Assembly: GCF_947623445.1 (NCBI RefSeq)
Contig: NC_135246.1
Span: 3,393,856 to 3,457,855, forward strand
Length of the DNA: 64,000 nt
Direction: 5' to 3'
Source: Clavelina lepadiformis
Lineage: Eukaryota; Chordata; Ascidiacea; Aplousobranchia; Clavelinidae
Below the pieces are notes generated by a model. The model had not been told where the DNA came from and did no database searches. It worked only from the letters and a program-made list of their open reading frames with translations. The translations under genes and the position numbers were made by a program. Position 1 is the first letter of the stretch. Each line of letters opens with the position of its first letter. This document shows positions 1 to 12,081 of this stretch, in pieces.

Positions 1-2160
1 GGTACTTGTTTGCATTTCCTTGTGCAAAATCCATTTGAATGTGAAAGCCCTTATCACCTGCAAAATTAATACTGACTTTTCCTGCTGTGATTTTTTGAGA
101 AAATAAAGTCGAATAAAGACTTCTTCAAGAAAGTATTGTCTACAGAAAAGTATGATTGGACGACTATGTAAATTTACAAATGCTTGAACATTGTTTTGTT
201 TCCTAGTAAAATGCATTAGGCTATTTTAGTTTTCCTTGGTGTCTTGCTACTTTAGTTGTCCATGACGATAGGAATGCAAAATAATTCCATACTCCTAGTA
301 AGATATGAACCACTTTTATTTGATAAGGCTCGTTGTTCTGAAGCGTCCCGGTTTTCAATCACAAAAATATGGTATGCTTACCAAAGGGGCATCTAAATCC
401 TCTGTGGCATACATATGGTTAAAGCTATTTTTCATAGTTTCTTGTTATCCTAACTTAAATCTTATAGCACAGTACTGTGGTAAGGCAAACGTAAGCATCC
501 TCCTTCTTATCTATATCTAACTTCATTTAAACCGAAAACAACTTAAATCGACTGCTGGGATCCCTATTCTCCTAACCTAACCGTCTATGCTTAACTATGG
601 GCTGCATGACCTCTTACAGTGATGATCAGTAAAGAAGAAGTTTTACTTAAGTAGTCTACTTAAGTAGGTTCGTTCTACTTTCGCTGCTTACTTAAGTAGT
701 GTTGTTCATAGATAATTTTGCTTAACAGGTTTTTAGGCCAAAATAACGTGCTTGAGTAGGTTATCAAATACTCAATTAAAAAATAGCCAGTGTTTTAATT
801 CGAAGATTATTTGCAGTATTTTCATTTGCTATCACATCTGCATAAAACGTTTATATACAATCTACAACTTGATTTCCACGTAATAATTCTGTTACGCAAA
901 ACAAATGTATGTCTGAAACCATTTAGTTTATAACAGTATGAACTTCTCTGCAGTTGTATTGCTTTTAGCAAGCTCTTGGTAATTTGTGCTTTCACAAACT
1001 CACATAGTAGTTTTAAACAGTAATACTTCTATTTGTAGCGGATTAGATTTTTCGCGAGTAACGATACTTCTTAATTAACTTAGGTGGTTGCTTTGCCCAA
1101 CACTGACGAATTACGGTGAAATAGTCACTCTGTAAACAAAACAGACTTAAAAAAATTAGTAGGCCTATACACAGTTATACGAAAATTTTGTAGTCAAGGT
1201 AAATACATCTCATCATACCTATCATGAAACGCGATGTTTGAAGTTTTGCTAGTTCTGCGTAACTACTCTTTTATCCCTCCGTACATTCCGTACGGATTCC
1301 GTTTTTTACCTGTTCCGTGTGACGTATGCTATGGGCTAAATCCACAAGCTTAGCAGCAACCCAGCTCGAAATGTTTAAGGCAGCAGGAGCCACTCGCTTC
1401 ACGCATTTGCTAGCCAAAAAGCCTAGTAGGCTCGGCTACACCTTTATGTGTCATTGGTTGGCGTTTACCGAATTTGAAAAACGCAATTTGTGCATAAGGT
1501 ATAATTATTATTACATATTACCTAGTATTATTGAGATAACTTATGTTATGTTTATTTTAATCTGTGTGTTTTATTGAGAACAGAATGTTAAAAATAACCG
1601 GGCTTACCAAGCTAGTTGCTGAAAATACATTTTTGCTGTCTGAGTAATTGTTGTCAATTTCTTGCTTTGCAATGCTTCTCTCTGTTTGTCCGTTGCATTT
1701 CTTTCGCAAGATCTTGATAATTTGTTAATTGACTTGACTAATCCTGACCGGAATATATGCCTGACCATAACCTATCAACTAACTGATTAATTTAACTGAA
1801 ACCAACCTACTGTCAAAAAATATTTTATTAACCCTCACTACTTGTATTTTTAAACAGTTGCGATCAATTTTTTTCGCAGATGGAGTTTGTTATCCAACAA
1901 TCTCATAGTTATTTATCATGTACGTCGAAACAACAGTGAGCCTTCGAGATTTGAAGAGCAGTCAGTTGCATGTTGATTTATGTCAACCGTTCGCTGCACA
2001 TTGGTGAGTTTTAATGCACACGTCAGTGGTGCCACAACTTTTAATAGTAAAAGACTGCAATTTGAAAATGTAATTTAACTGTTTCAGCATCAGTCATCCC
2101 GTTGTTACTCTGGGAATCGGAAGCAAGTTAACAAAAATTTGAAATTAAAGTAAACAACAG
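1..2160. other. unassigned non-coding stretch
   Basis: I see no exon, RNA gene or transposon here that I can support. Around 643-700 the motif ACTTAAGTAG and its palindromic variants recur several times, which is a short local repeat only. A frame at 1326-1577 has no recognisable domain and no splice context, so I treat it as chance. The macoilin-like exons begin at 2161, so the upstream macoilin exons would be expected in this interval if the gene were complete, but I could not find them. Confidence 0.4.
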
Positions 2161-4000
2161 AGGAATCTGCGGAGAAGATGCAAAAGAAAGGAGGAGGAGG
2201 AAAATGCCAGCAGAGCAGCAGCTGCAGCTCGAAGATGTCGGTGAGTCTTTGTTTTGTTTGGTCGAGTTTAAACTATCCTGTACTAACATTCACGTAACCA
2301 TAGTTTAATAAACTATTGTTTTAATCTGTTTGTCTTCGGCCATCTTGTTATCTTACAATGTAGTCCGCCAGCCTTCTTATTTAATATGTAAATAAAAATA
2401 GCTTTCAGTATTAATCACATACAAGTTAAAATACCAAGGGTTTCAAGATATTACAACTCTTGATATATCCATGAAAAATTTCATTAGGCTTTTAGAAACT
2501 TGCTTTAGGTCTATCATTTCAATAAGCTTTTTGTTAACATTTTATAACTTATATGTACACCATTGAAATACATTAGTACTGGTCATTTGTTTAATTGTAG
2601 CCAAGTATTATTAACACCAGTATTAGTTATTCATCTGTGGTGACTTAAGAATACAAGCAAATTTGGGCTAAATATAAGCTTACCTAAACCCCTAACTTGA
2701 TCAAATACCGGTACTTATTAATTAATTTTACAAACTATATTTACTCAGCGAGAAGAAAGCGGCCGCTGTCCTGATAACAGCAAAGAAGAACTTGGAGATT
2801 GAGATAAAAATGATGCAGATGAGCCTGAAACAGAAGGAGGAGGAATGCAGCGGACTCGGAGGAAGTTCTGGTGAGTTTAGAAATCCTTGACTCAAAAACT
2901 TTATTATATTTTGTGTAAAACGTTGTGTTCTAAGTGATGAATGTCTTGTTAAAGCTGTTTATTATTTTTGAGTGTTTGTTTGAAATGAAATTACTTACCC
3001 GCCTATTTATGTGTCAATGTCTTTATTTTGATTTATTATGTCAACATCATTATTTTGTTTTAATGTTTAAGATGACTTTTGTGTCCGGGAGATTCCTGTA
3101 AATTGACTGTTGCTCTGTAAATTGTTAATATTTTAACATAGAATGATAGCCAGTCCTTGTACCTTGTTGCAAATCTTATTCGGGTAAATTAGTAATTAAT
3201 TGTTGATGTTGTGAGGAATATTTACTATTTATTGAATGTAGTAATGTTAGCTTTCCAATACATTGCTTATGATACCAATGTTGCTGTTGACCATTTAACT
3301 TTGACTTACTGCCATGACTGCTTTTACAGTGAACTGTTTCAATTTTTCCAACAACTTCAGGTCCATGATAAGTCAATCATGGAGTCAGAGACTCTGATGT
3401 CAGCCTTGGAAGCGATGCAGGAGAAGAATGCGCTGCTGGAGAAATTGCTCATTGTCGGAACATGTCTGAAGTTGGTCTTTTCTCAGCCTTGGGAGACGTG
3501 AAGCGGCAGCTAGACTTGGCGCACGGTAGGGTGGATACTTTTACTAGCAAATTATGATTTATCACTGTTGCAGTGACCTTGGTTATCATCTAATCCTACT
3601 TATTATCTCGGTTTCGGAATGAAATACAAACGGGACGCGGAGAAAGCGAGGATGTCCGATATTTTGTCAATACTACCCGAGCAGCGATTTCATTCACCCA
3701 CGCCACATTACTCGACTAACTTTTTGGGGAAGCCTATGGTCCAGATAAGTCCTACTCAGGATTACACCAATGCTTTCTGTTCCTTGTTTACCCGGCCCAC
3801 CGGTTGTCCAGGGACCAGTAGGACTTGAGCAACAGGCGATGATGAACCACCTTCAGCCTGTCCATCTTGACCTGAATGCTGCCATGTACACCCCAAACAC
3901 TTCGGAGGCGTGGAGTCCGTGTTCAGAGCAAATGTGTTTGGAGCTGTTGTGCGCTAAGGTCTTGTATTTTATTGGAAGTTTTATGCATTAAGTTCAATAT
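2161..4000 (+). pseudogene. macoilin-like C-terminal exons, partial and probably broken
   Basis: Exons at 2161-2240, 2749-2870, 3072-3097 and from 3361 splice in phase and read like the conserved C-terminal coiled coil of macoilin (MACO1/TMEM57), an ER membrane protein of neurons. The match rests on a basic, Ala-rich stretch (KRKEEEENASRAAAAARRCR), then LMSALEAMQEKNALLEKLL, then FSALGDVKRQLDLAHG, then an HSPTPHYS block and a C-terminal LDLNAAMYTPN, in the same order as in vertebrate macoilin. Two places need a change of frame: near 3475, between LKL and FSALGD, and near 3775, before the proline-rich tail. The membrane-spanning N-terminal half is not in the window. The introns show this is not a processed copy. 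A duplicated pseudogene is most likely, and assembly errors in a live gene are the alternative. The family call comes from memory of the human protein. Confidence 0.6.
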
Positions 4001-5480
4001 TCAGTTTAAAACCTTTTCTTTTCTTTACTACCGGGTACCGGCTATAAGTTTCACATTCACAAGAAATTTGCCTTTTTTTGGCCGAAAATTGCAGTTTTTA
4101 ATTTAACATTCTATTGCAAGATTAGAGATATGTGATTTTGTTAGGATTTTATGAAGTAACAGCCTAAGGCATACTAAAGTGACATTCAAAATTTTATGAG
4201 ACCCCATACGGGAGTTTTTGATTAATTGTGTTTTAAATAATTTCACTTCAATGAAATAAACAAAGAAAATTTCTTCATGCACTTCAATTTGTACTTTACG
4301 AGTCACGTGTTTGAGATAGTGTTACTTCATGAACTCATTCGATTCCTGTCATAGTCACGTGTCCACCCACTTCACTCTTGTGTCTAATTTTTGCTTTTGC
4401 AAAAACTATGCCCGCCTGCCTTTTAATCGATGTGTATTGTTGAGATGACAATAAACTATATAGAAAGTGTGAGACATCGTCGTTAGTATTTACGACATGA
4501 AATAAGGTCTTTATATTATGCACAGACATCAAACCATGTTTAAATAAAAAAGGTAGTTTCCTGCAAGAAAAAAGTTAGATTAGAAGCCAATCGTTACTTA
4601 GAACCGGTTCCTCGGCTAGCCTCGTAACATCATTAACGCACGTTAATGACGAACCCCAGAAGTAGCAGCCACAGAATCTTGCCCCATTCGCTCCAAGCAC
4701 AGGGCTAATTATTTACGTCAGCGGCAAGTAATTCCTTTATTGAAGTGTTGTATTATGAATTTATGATGTTTATGTTTGATCGCTACCTCATGGTTTTGAC
4801 ATCCTGGTTAATTCAGTCTTCATACAAACGTGTTTGTGACAAGTGTGCTTATGATGATTACAATAGAAAAGTAATTCAAAAATTGACATTTGGCGACGAG
4901 GATAAAGTAAATGATCGAAATTTCTATGTTATCTACGCTTTGACCTACCTAGAACGGCAGATCAATATTTCGGATCAGAATACGTCACTTTTGATTCAAG
5001 TTAAGTTTGATCCGAGTTTCTGTAGGACGATCAGTGATCTGATCCATGATCCGATTTCTGCATACCCAAAGTTAATAGAAAACACAAGTTGTGCGAACTA
5101 TTGGTCACATTGTTAATTGGATAATGGGAAAAAAAATTGGTCACAAATCTCTGGTTCACCAGCTATCCTTTACAACGGAAATACTTCGTTTTTGAGCATA
5201 AATTCAACAAAGAAAAATAACGAATTTAAATTAAAATAAAATATGCTTGGATAGAAGCATTCTTAATCTGGTCAGTGGTGAAACGTTTTTTTACACTGAC
5301 AAATGGAATACTTTTTATTTAAATATTAGTGAACTTCCTGGAACTGTTGATAAATGAATTGCCGTTTTGTGCAATAACTTTTACTGATAACTCATACATT
5401 GTTTTCCTATTAACTTTGGACGTACTACCCTAAAATGCATAAATTTCATCTTTATACACTTTGATTATTGTAATGTTATA
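4001..5480. other. unassigned stretch with one long anonymous frame
   Basis: The longest frame is 4745-5116 (+, 123 codons). It has no domain I recognise, no clear signal peptide and no clear splice partner. Its 3' half is rich in GATC-containing words (CGGATC, TGATCC, CGATC), which hints at local slippage more than at a gene. The rest is AT-rich sequence without features I can support. Confidence 0.3.
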
Positions 5481-5538
5481 TGTCTATGGAGTTGTGTGTA
5501 TGATTTCTATGGGTAGGGACTTCACCTCTATATATATA

Positions 5539-6515
5539 CTGTATAGGTTGTATGTCAGCTGAGTGACAGTTTATTTGAGTGACAGTTCATTTGAGTGACA
5601 TAATTGCAGTTCATTTGAGTGACACATTGATAAGTACTGTTTAATTCATTTGAGTGACACATTGATAAGGACAGTGAAATTCATTTGAGTGACAGATTGA
5701 CATTTGTTGATTAAGTTGCAGTTGCTGTTAATTAGTAAATGCACAGATGACAACACACACACGACAAGTTTAGAGAAAAAACAACTAAGAATCCTCAACC
5801 ATCTCGTCGAATTCTTCTGTTAGTTCCGCAGTTGGTCCGATCTTCAAATTACGCGCAATTCGGCAGAGAAATACTTCCTGTGGAAGGTCTTCTTGCTGGG
5901 AAAACAAATTTCCAATGCGGGTTTCTTTTTGCCTTGTCATACGCGATCGGCGCAATGGTGTCGATGCACCAAATTCAAGGCGAAAGAGTTCTTGGGAAAC
6001 TCTATGATGCTCGCTTTGAAACTCTTCAATTATTTTGAAAATGCTTTGGTGGTATCTGTTAACAATTGCATTGAAAGGGTGATGCCAGGCCTCCTGGATG
6101 TTATTTGTACGTGCAAGACCCGATTGTTGGAGTTGGCTGACACTCCAAAAATCAGGTGGGAAGAGGGGTAGGTGTCGATTTGTAGGGCGACGGTTGATTG
6201 GTCGTCCTCCTCGGCGCGTTGCGGTTTGGATTGGGCAGCTTAAACGTACACTTCTTCGAAATATCTGAAAATTTTGCCTCATTTGGTGAAGCGTCTTGTG
6301 AAAGAACTGCAAATGCAGATGGTATTGCGTCAGCCTCTAAGAAGCTTAGCGCAAACAATGTTCTGATCTTTAAATTGAAATGAACTGTCACTCAAATGAA
6401 CTATCACTCAGTTGAGCATGAATTATTTGTCACTCAAATGAAAGTTTAAAAGAATGTGTCACTCAACTGAGCTGTCACTCAAATGAAATGTCACTCAGCT
6501 GATCAACTACCACTG
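5539..6515 (-). mobile_element. Mutator-like (MULE) DNA transposon remnant
   Basis: The element is flanked by identical 8-bp TATATATA copies (5531-5538 and 6516-6523). Imperfect inverted ends share TCAGCTGAGTGACA, followed on each side by arrays of TTTGAGTGACA-type units pointing inwards (about 5556-5700 and 6386-6500). Subterminal arrays like these are common transposase-binding regions in DNA transposons. Between them lies the 3' part of a transposase on the minus strand. At 977 bp it lacks the DDE catalytic region, so it is a deleted, non-autonomous derivative. It is inserted in the left LTR of the gypsy fossil and is therefore younger than that LTR. Confidence 0.75.
5785..6391 (-). pseudogene. 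C-terminal part of a MULE transposase
   Basis: Two overlapping minus-strand frames, 6391-6152 and 6312-5785, together resemble the tail of animal MULE transposases often annotated with FLYWCH zinc fingers. The first gives ALSFLEADAIPSAF followed by PNEAKF, like the helical region after the DDE domain. The second gives LPLFPPDFWSVSQL and then ARTNNIQEAWHHPFNAIVN, matching the family's RTNNxxExWHxxFN signature. The remaining C-terminus is charged (ELTEEFDEMVEDS) and ends at a stop at 5785. The frame change between the two parts and the lack of the DDE region mean it cannot be active. No start codon is preserved. Confidence 0.7.
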
Positions 6516-9500
6516 TATATATACGATACACGTGTTTGAAGGGCAGAGAGCCTTTGAGCACTAATAAAGCTTGTTGTGTGCAATCATTGTGTGCGACGCG
6601 ACAAACAATACATGGTGTCTCAGAAACAAAGTGTCTTTTTTGCTGATCCTTGATGGAGTGATCCATGAGAACAAACTCGTTGACATATGTCCAGTCTGGA
6701 ATAAGTGTGACTGGTGAAACAGGTACAGTGGTCCTCAGTCTTCTTCCCATCAACAATTCCGCAGGACTCCATCCACACTACAGTGGAGTTGACCGGTATG
6801 ACAGCAGTGCCAGGTATGGATCTTTCGATTTCATTAGAAGACTTTTGGTTGTTTGAACGCTGCATTCAGCCTCTCCATTGCTCTGGGGATTGTGAGGACT
6901 ACTGGTAGGATGACGGAATTCATACGTTTTTGCAAACTCACGAAACTTGAACGACGAATACTCTGGCCCGTTGTCGGAGAACAGCTCTCCTAGTATCTCG
7001 TGACGGGCGAAGATAGATTTCAGATGATTGATCACGTTTTCGGAGGTGGTGTTTTGTCCCAGTAAGGCTATTTCGATATATCTCAAAACGTAATGTATTA
7101 CTAGGTATTTACGGTTATTGAATTGAAATATATCACCTGCAACTTTTTGCGAAAGATGTTTAGGAAGGTCCGAGCTAATCATTGGTTCTGTATGGGAACG
7201 ACGGTGTTTTGTGCAAACAGGGCAGTTTGTTACGAAAGCTTCCCCTTCTTGATTTAGTCCAGGCCACTATACACTGGATCTTGCAAGATCCGACATTTAA
7301 CAATGCCTTGGTGACCTTGGAGAATCTTAGAGAGTATCACGTTGCGTAAAACTGGCGGAATGTAAAGGCGATTGCCTCGTAATATCCTTGTTCAATAAAC
7401 AGCTCGCTCGAGATACGTTTAAACGGAACCAATTTATAGCAAACCTTCGACGGCCATTCGGTTTAGCAAAACTTGATTGCTTGCTGAGCTATACCATCGG
7501 ATGAAACTGCCTTTCGAATTTGCTCCAGTCGTTTGGTTGACGATGGTAAGGTCTTGATCACAGCATCGACATGCAAGTCTATTTCTTGTAAAAGTCGTTC
7601 GTCTTCTGCCGTAGTTTGGAGAAGAGCGCTTCTTAATAATGTGTCAAGTATCACCAGATTCCTTCCTGCGACATGAATAACGTCATAATCATACCACATC
7701 AAACGCTTACGAAATCTCTGGATCTTTGGAGACAGTTCATCCAGATTTTTGCTTCCCAGAAGACGAAGGAGTGGTTTGTGATTCATCTTTAGCGTGAAGG
7801 TTATGCCGATTAGATAGTCGCGAAATTTTTCACAGGCCCATGTGGACGCTAGGGCCTCCTTCTCGATCAGAACATAATGTTTCTCAGTGGCTACCATTGC
7901 TCTAGTCTAGAAGCATATGCAACTGGTAAAAGATCGTCCTATGGTCGAGAACATCGATCGTCTTTTGGTCGAGAACAGCTTCTAGGCCCCAGTAAGAAGC
8001 AGTAGACTTAGTGTAACTTTGGCGTTGACTAGATTCTGTAATACAGTACGCAAGCGATCGTCATGCTTGTTTTGAGTAGTTCCAAAAACTAAAATATCGT
8101 CCATCTTGCAGAGAACTCCTGGAAGTCCGTCCAAAGTTGTTGACATTTGTCGTTGGAAGTGCTCCGGAGCAGAAGATATTCCGAAAAGAATCTGTTAAAA
8201 CAAAATCGTGCAAAGGGCGTGAAAAATGTTGTCAGCATTTTGGAGTTTTCCGCAAGGAGTATCTATCAAAATCCTGAATTCGCGGTAATCTTAGTGAAGA
8301 CTTTAGCTCCAGCGAGTCTTCCAAGAGTTTCGTCGACAGTAGGTAGGCAGTGTCGCTCGCGGCAAATATTTTGTTCAAGTGCGTGAAGTCAACACATATT
8401 CTGACATTACCGTTCTTTTTTGGTACCACTACCAATGGTGAAAACCATTCTGTTGATTTAGTCACTTTCGTGATAACACCCTGACGTTCCATCTTCTGGA
8501 GTTCCTCCTTCACTGCATGCTCTAAGGGGATTGGTACTCGGCAAGGTGTAGACAGGCAGAACGGTTTTGCTTGAGGTTTAAGCTGTATTCGGTACTCTTC
8601 GCCTAATTTTCACAGACCTGCGAGAAGCAATGGAAATTTTTGGGTATAGTTTTTTATGTGGTTGACGGTGTTAACGTGGTCGATTGCATGAAAGACTTTG
8701 ATGGCAGGCCACCCTACGAATAGTTATTTGAAATTTTTGATGACGTAGACGTCTTGCTCCACGGAAGCATTTTTTAACCGTAACTTCACATAGAACTTCT
8801 CTTTGACCTTGAGCTTGATGTTGCTTGACCCAACCAGCATCTGTTCCACCTGATTCACGACCACATCAGGAATGGATTCAAATTCGTTTTCCCCAACCGC
8901 TGTAACATCGGAACCTGTGTGGATACGGAACTGAAGAGAAGCATTGTTAACGGAAACCTCTGCGTTCGAGGCATCCTCTATGATAGCATCGACATGCATT
9001 CTCCCTAGAAACAAGGTTTTGTTATCCCTATTCATGAGCTTCACCGAATCGATGCTACGTTTCTTTGTCATACACACTTGACGGAAGCGTCCCTTTTTTC
9101 CAAAGGTATATCACGTTGCACTTCGCCGGGCAGTTCCTTCGTTGATGTTTTACCCTATTACAGCGCTACAGGCAACCAGAAGCGTTGCTTCTCAACGGTT
9201 GTTCTCCTTCGGTTGTCAGATGCCTGGATTGTTGTGTTGGTCGTCTGCAAGTTTCGCGAATATTATCGACATCTAAACTTCTTCTGGCTTACGGAGAGAT
9301 TTTTTCTGATGCCGGATAGACTCTGTGCTGCGAACAATCTTAATTGCATTTTCTATCGTCAGATCCGAGTGTATTTGCAAGCGTTCAGATAAACTTGAGT
9401 CTAAAATGCCTACTACAATCCTATCTCTAATCATCTCGTCACGAAGGGCTCCGTAATTACAACCTCCTGAAAGAGTGTGCAAAAAATTAATGAATTCTCC

Positions 9501-9862
9501 CACTGGTTCGTGGGTTCGTGACTACTGCACTCGTCTGTTAAAGACGGCACGTTCATAAATAATGTTACGACGCAGGTTAAAATATTGATCGAAGCGCTTT
9601 TTTACGACGTTGTATGAACTCAGGGCTTCTTTAGATAGGTGAAACGAAGATGAAATATCGTCACTCTTGCTTCCCAAAGATATAGGAAAAAGTTCACCTG
9701 TTTCTCTTTTGACTCGTCGCAAAGCTTTAATGCTTGCCCATACCTTTCGAATCGACGAATCCACTTGTTCCATTCGTCTGGTGCACTGAAATCGAAGCAT
9801 TCAGGTGGAGACAATTGAAGAGACATTTGTTTCTGAGCGGCTGAGTCCTACTTCTGACACCA

Positions 9863-10360
9863 TGCAGTGTTTGTCGCGTCGCACACAATGATTGCACACA
9901 ACAAGCTTTATTAGTGCTCAAGGGTTCTCTGCCCTTCAAACACGTGTATCGTATATATATACAGGGTTGCCATACCGTCCTTATTTCTAAGATTTGTCCT
10001 TATTTTTAAGGTCCGTGTCTTAGAAAATATTTTTGTTCTTTTTATAAGAAATGTCCTTATTTTCGTCTTGTTTTTAGGACAGTGGTTCGTATTTTGGACA
10101 TTTTGACACCTTTGGTATGCCATTTTGTACCAAAGAGATACCAAAATTAAGAACATGCAGATAGTGTCCCGTTTTTGTTTTTTTTTATTTTAGGAACATT
10201 GGTTGCTTTCTCCTGTTGTGCACTGTTTGAAGTGGTATTCTTCTTTCGTTTCCTAGTCGTGCTTATTTTTGAGTTGAGACCGATGGCAACCTTGTATATA
10301 TATATAGAGATAAAGATGAAGCACGTACCCATAGAAATCATACACACAACTCTATAGACA
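9863..10360 (-). repeat. right LTR of the gypsy fossil, split by a hAT-type MITE
   Basis: Read leftwards it begins TGTCTATAGAG at 10360 and ends in CA at 9863. The primer-binding-like TGGTGTCAGAAG comes next, then a short leader before the gag-like region. It contains AATAAAGCTTG, which may serve as the poly(A) signal. The MITE at 9962-10294 sits inside it. Net length without the insert is about 157 bp, short for a gypsy LTR. Confidence 0.75.
9962..10294. mobile_element. hAT-type MITE, complete, 333 bp
   Basis: The ends are CAGGGTTGCCAT and, reversed, CAAGGTTGCCAT. Identical 8-bp TATATATA duplications lie at 9954-9961 and 10295-10302. CAGGG-type ends with 8-bp target copies are the hallmark of hAT elements. 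The interior is rich in TCCTTATTT-like blocks and has no coding capacity. It interrupts the right LTR of the gypsy fossil. Related, truncated copies lie at 32485-32702, 39149-39366 and 44232 to about 44510. Confidence 0.82.
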
Positions 10361-10700
10361 AGTAACTCTACAGTGCTAAACAGGATGATAAACGTTAATG
10401 TGACTCCGATGATGTCATATTCCATAGACCGCTAAGTCTCGTTAAGCAACACATTACGTTAACCAATCTGACAGCGTTGATATTGTTGTATTAATTAATT
10501 AAATTATTGATTCACGTCAATGCAATCATTGTTTTCAAACCACATACAAAGATATTCTTCAATGTCACTGTAAAACTAGACGCTGATCTATAAAGGGAAA
10601 CGCATTGTGCGTTGTGGTAACTGCTTACGTAACCCGCAACTAATTGAAACCTATCGCATCCCATACAAAGACTAAACTATAGCACGACGTTATAGACGTT
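10361..10700. repeat. dispersed repeat, copy A
   Basis: This block matches about 22233-22565 in the same orientation over some 330 bp. Shared landmarks are GCTAAACAGGATG, ATTACGTTAACCAA, CAGCGTTGATATTG, GTCAATGCAATCA, and a closing stretch with AGCACG.CGTT. Divergence is clearly visible, so the copies are not recent. No terminal inverted repeats or coding capacity are seen. Comparison with copy B places the right border of the gypsy fossil at about 10360. Confidence 0.65.
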
Positions 10701-12081
10701 ACATTTGTTCGACTAAAATATTCCTAAAGACCACAAATCATTGGTCTTCAAATTGCCGTTTAGCGTCAATCTACAGTGGGGATGTATCAAACTTGTGTTG
10801 TAGCGAAATTGTATTGATTGAAGCCGAAACAATTATTTTCATAAACTTTGTAATGTTACTTTCGAAGAATGAATGCGTGAAAATGAAGTGAAATATTTAA
10901 GTAAGAGTTGTCCTGGTCACCAAACAGGGGATAGCATGAATGAGAGCTTATGATAAAACCAAGAAATGAAAAGATCGATATAAGATGAAAAGCAAAGTAA
11001 CCTATTTACTAGTTTAATGATAAACGTTTTACAACAACAACTTAAACAAATATACTGTACAACAAATATTGCAAATTTGATGCTTTCTTTGTTTTTTAAT
11101 TTTGTTTTATTTGATACTTTTTTAATCTTTTAAAAATAGTTTTGACAAAATGTGATGAACTATGTGATAAGACGACAAATATAATAGAACAATACCAGTT
11201 ATAAGTCAAAGCAAGAAAAAATAAAACAAAATGTTGTAGAAGTGATGTCTCTTACAATAAACAATGGTCAAATGTTCAAATGACGTAGCTTATAATATTT
11301 ATGCTTGTGTTGGGTCGTGAATTCATGCAAAGGGTTAAAATTGTATTAAAGTTTACAAAATCAATTATCAAAGAGCGAAACATAAAGTGAAATGAAATAT
11401 AATTTGTATGTTCTTTGACAATAATCATCACACAACAAGAAAAGCTTAAACATATCTACAACAAATGAAATAAAACGATCTTGTAACTTCATTTTGCGTT
11501 CTTTTGTTTTTTAGCAAAACACATATAATTATAATATATCTTAATGCAAGCCATCAAAGCAACAAAATATAACATTGTCGTATCATGCCAACATGTCAAT
11601 AACCAATAAATAATTTTATTACTTTTTAACATCAACACTACTTGTCGCTAATAAATGACTTTTTAAGTGGCTAAAACAATTGTTAAGTTGAAGTTTGAGC
11701 GAGACAAAACTTTGGATGATTGTAGCTTTTCTAGAGCACGAAAAAAATATGAAAAAGAGAATCATTCAAACAGCAACACTTACGAAAATGTTATATTAAT
11801 TTAAATCACACCAAAATAGTTTACAGAGCAATTGGTTACATGCGGCAAAATATTTTATGTAAGTTTCTCGTCAGCCGATTAAATTCTGCAAAAAAGAAGA
11901 AACAGTCGTTTGAAAGTTTAAACTTTAAATTAAACTCAAAATTTAGACACAAATAAAGACATTAAACGCAAATAAGTTGTTTTAGAGTTAGACAATGCCA
12001 AGTAAATTTGATCGAGTAAACTTAATACTTAGGAAATGACTTTAACCTCCATCGCATCTAGGTTGGAGGGTTTGATTGCAG
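10701..12081. other. AT-rich 3' flank of the LDLa receptor gene
   Basis: No exon or transposon is evident. On the minus strand this is downstream of the receptor's stop codon and probably includes its 3' UTR. TTTATT at 11615-11620 could be a polyadenylation signal read on the minus strand, about 460 bases past the stop, but several similar AT-rich words exist. Confidence 0.35.

Larger units (their letters stand above)
5481..6612 (+). repeat. left LTR of the gypsy fossil, split by a MULE
   Basis: Read rightwards, this stretch matches the reverse complement of 9863-10360. Shared blocks include TGTCTAT.GAGTTGTGTGTA, ATACGATACACGTGTTTGAA, CAATCATTGTGTGCGACGCG and a terminal CA. It is followed by TGGTGTC, the start of the primer-binding site. 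The Mutator-like element at 5539-6515 interrupts it. Its orientation is opposite to the coding parts and to the right LTR. Confidence 0.75.
5481..10360 (-). mobile_element. Ty3/gypsy-type LTR retrotransposon fossil with inverted LTRs
   Basis: This is a broken LTR retrotransposon whose coding parts read leftwards. In order they are a gag-like region (about 9826-9270), an aspartic protease region (about 9080-8720), reverse transcriptase (about 8600-7900), RNase H (about 7900-7460) and integrase (about 7400-6620). The integrase shows the core signature SDNGPEYSS and a C-terminal LMGRRLRTTVPV, typical of gypsy elements of the K02A2.6 kind. The copy has several breaks, at least half a dozen, and is plainly dead. 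The two LTRs are inverted rather than direct repeats. Each is about 160-175 bp once the DNA transposon inside it is discounted. A primer-binding-like TGGTGTCAGAAGTAGG follows the right LTR when read leftwards. The outer ends are placed from the inverted match and from a second copy of the right flank near 22233. I see no convincing target duplication. Confidence 0.82.

Noticed and set aside
2161-2870. A bZIP transcription factor, from the basic RRCR / AAAARRCREKK stretch
   Set aside because: The Asn and Cys spacing of the bZIP basic region does not fit and there is no leucine zipper. Downstream exons give LMSALEAMQEK and FSALGDVKRQL, which point to macoilin.
4745-5116. A 123-codon open frame as a possible gene
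   Set aside because: No domain, signal peptide, splice signals or homologue recognised. Its GATC-rich part suggests repeat slippage.
5556-5700. Regularly recurring TTTGAGTGACA units that look like an array of short repeats
   Set aside because: Not a CRISPR-like array. The same units recur inverted at 6386-6500, at the other end of the MULE remnant, so they are subterminal transposon repeats.
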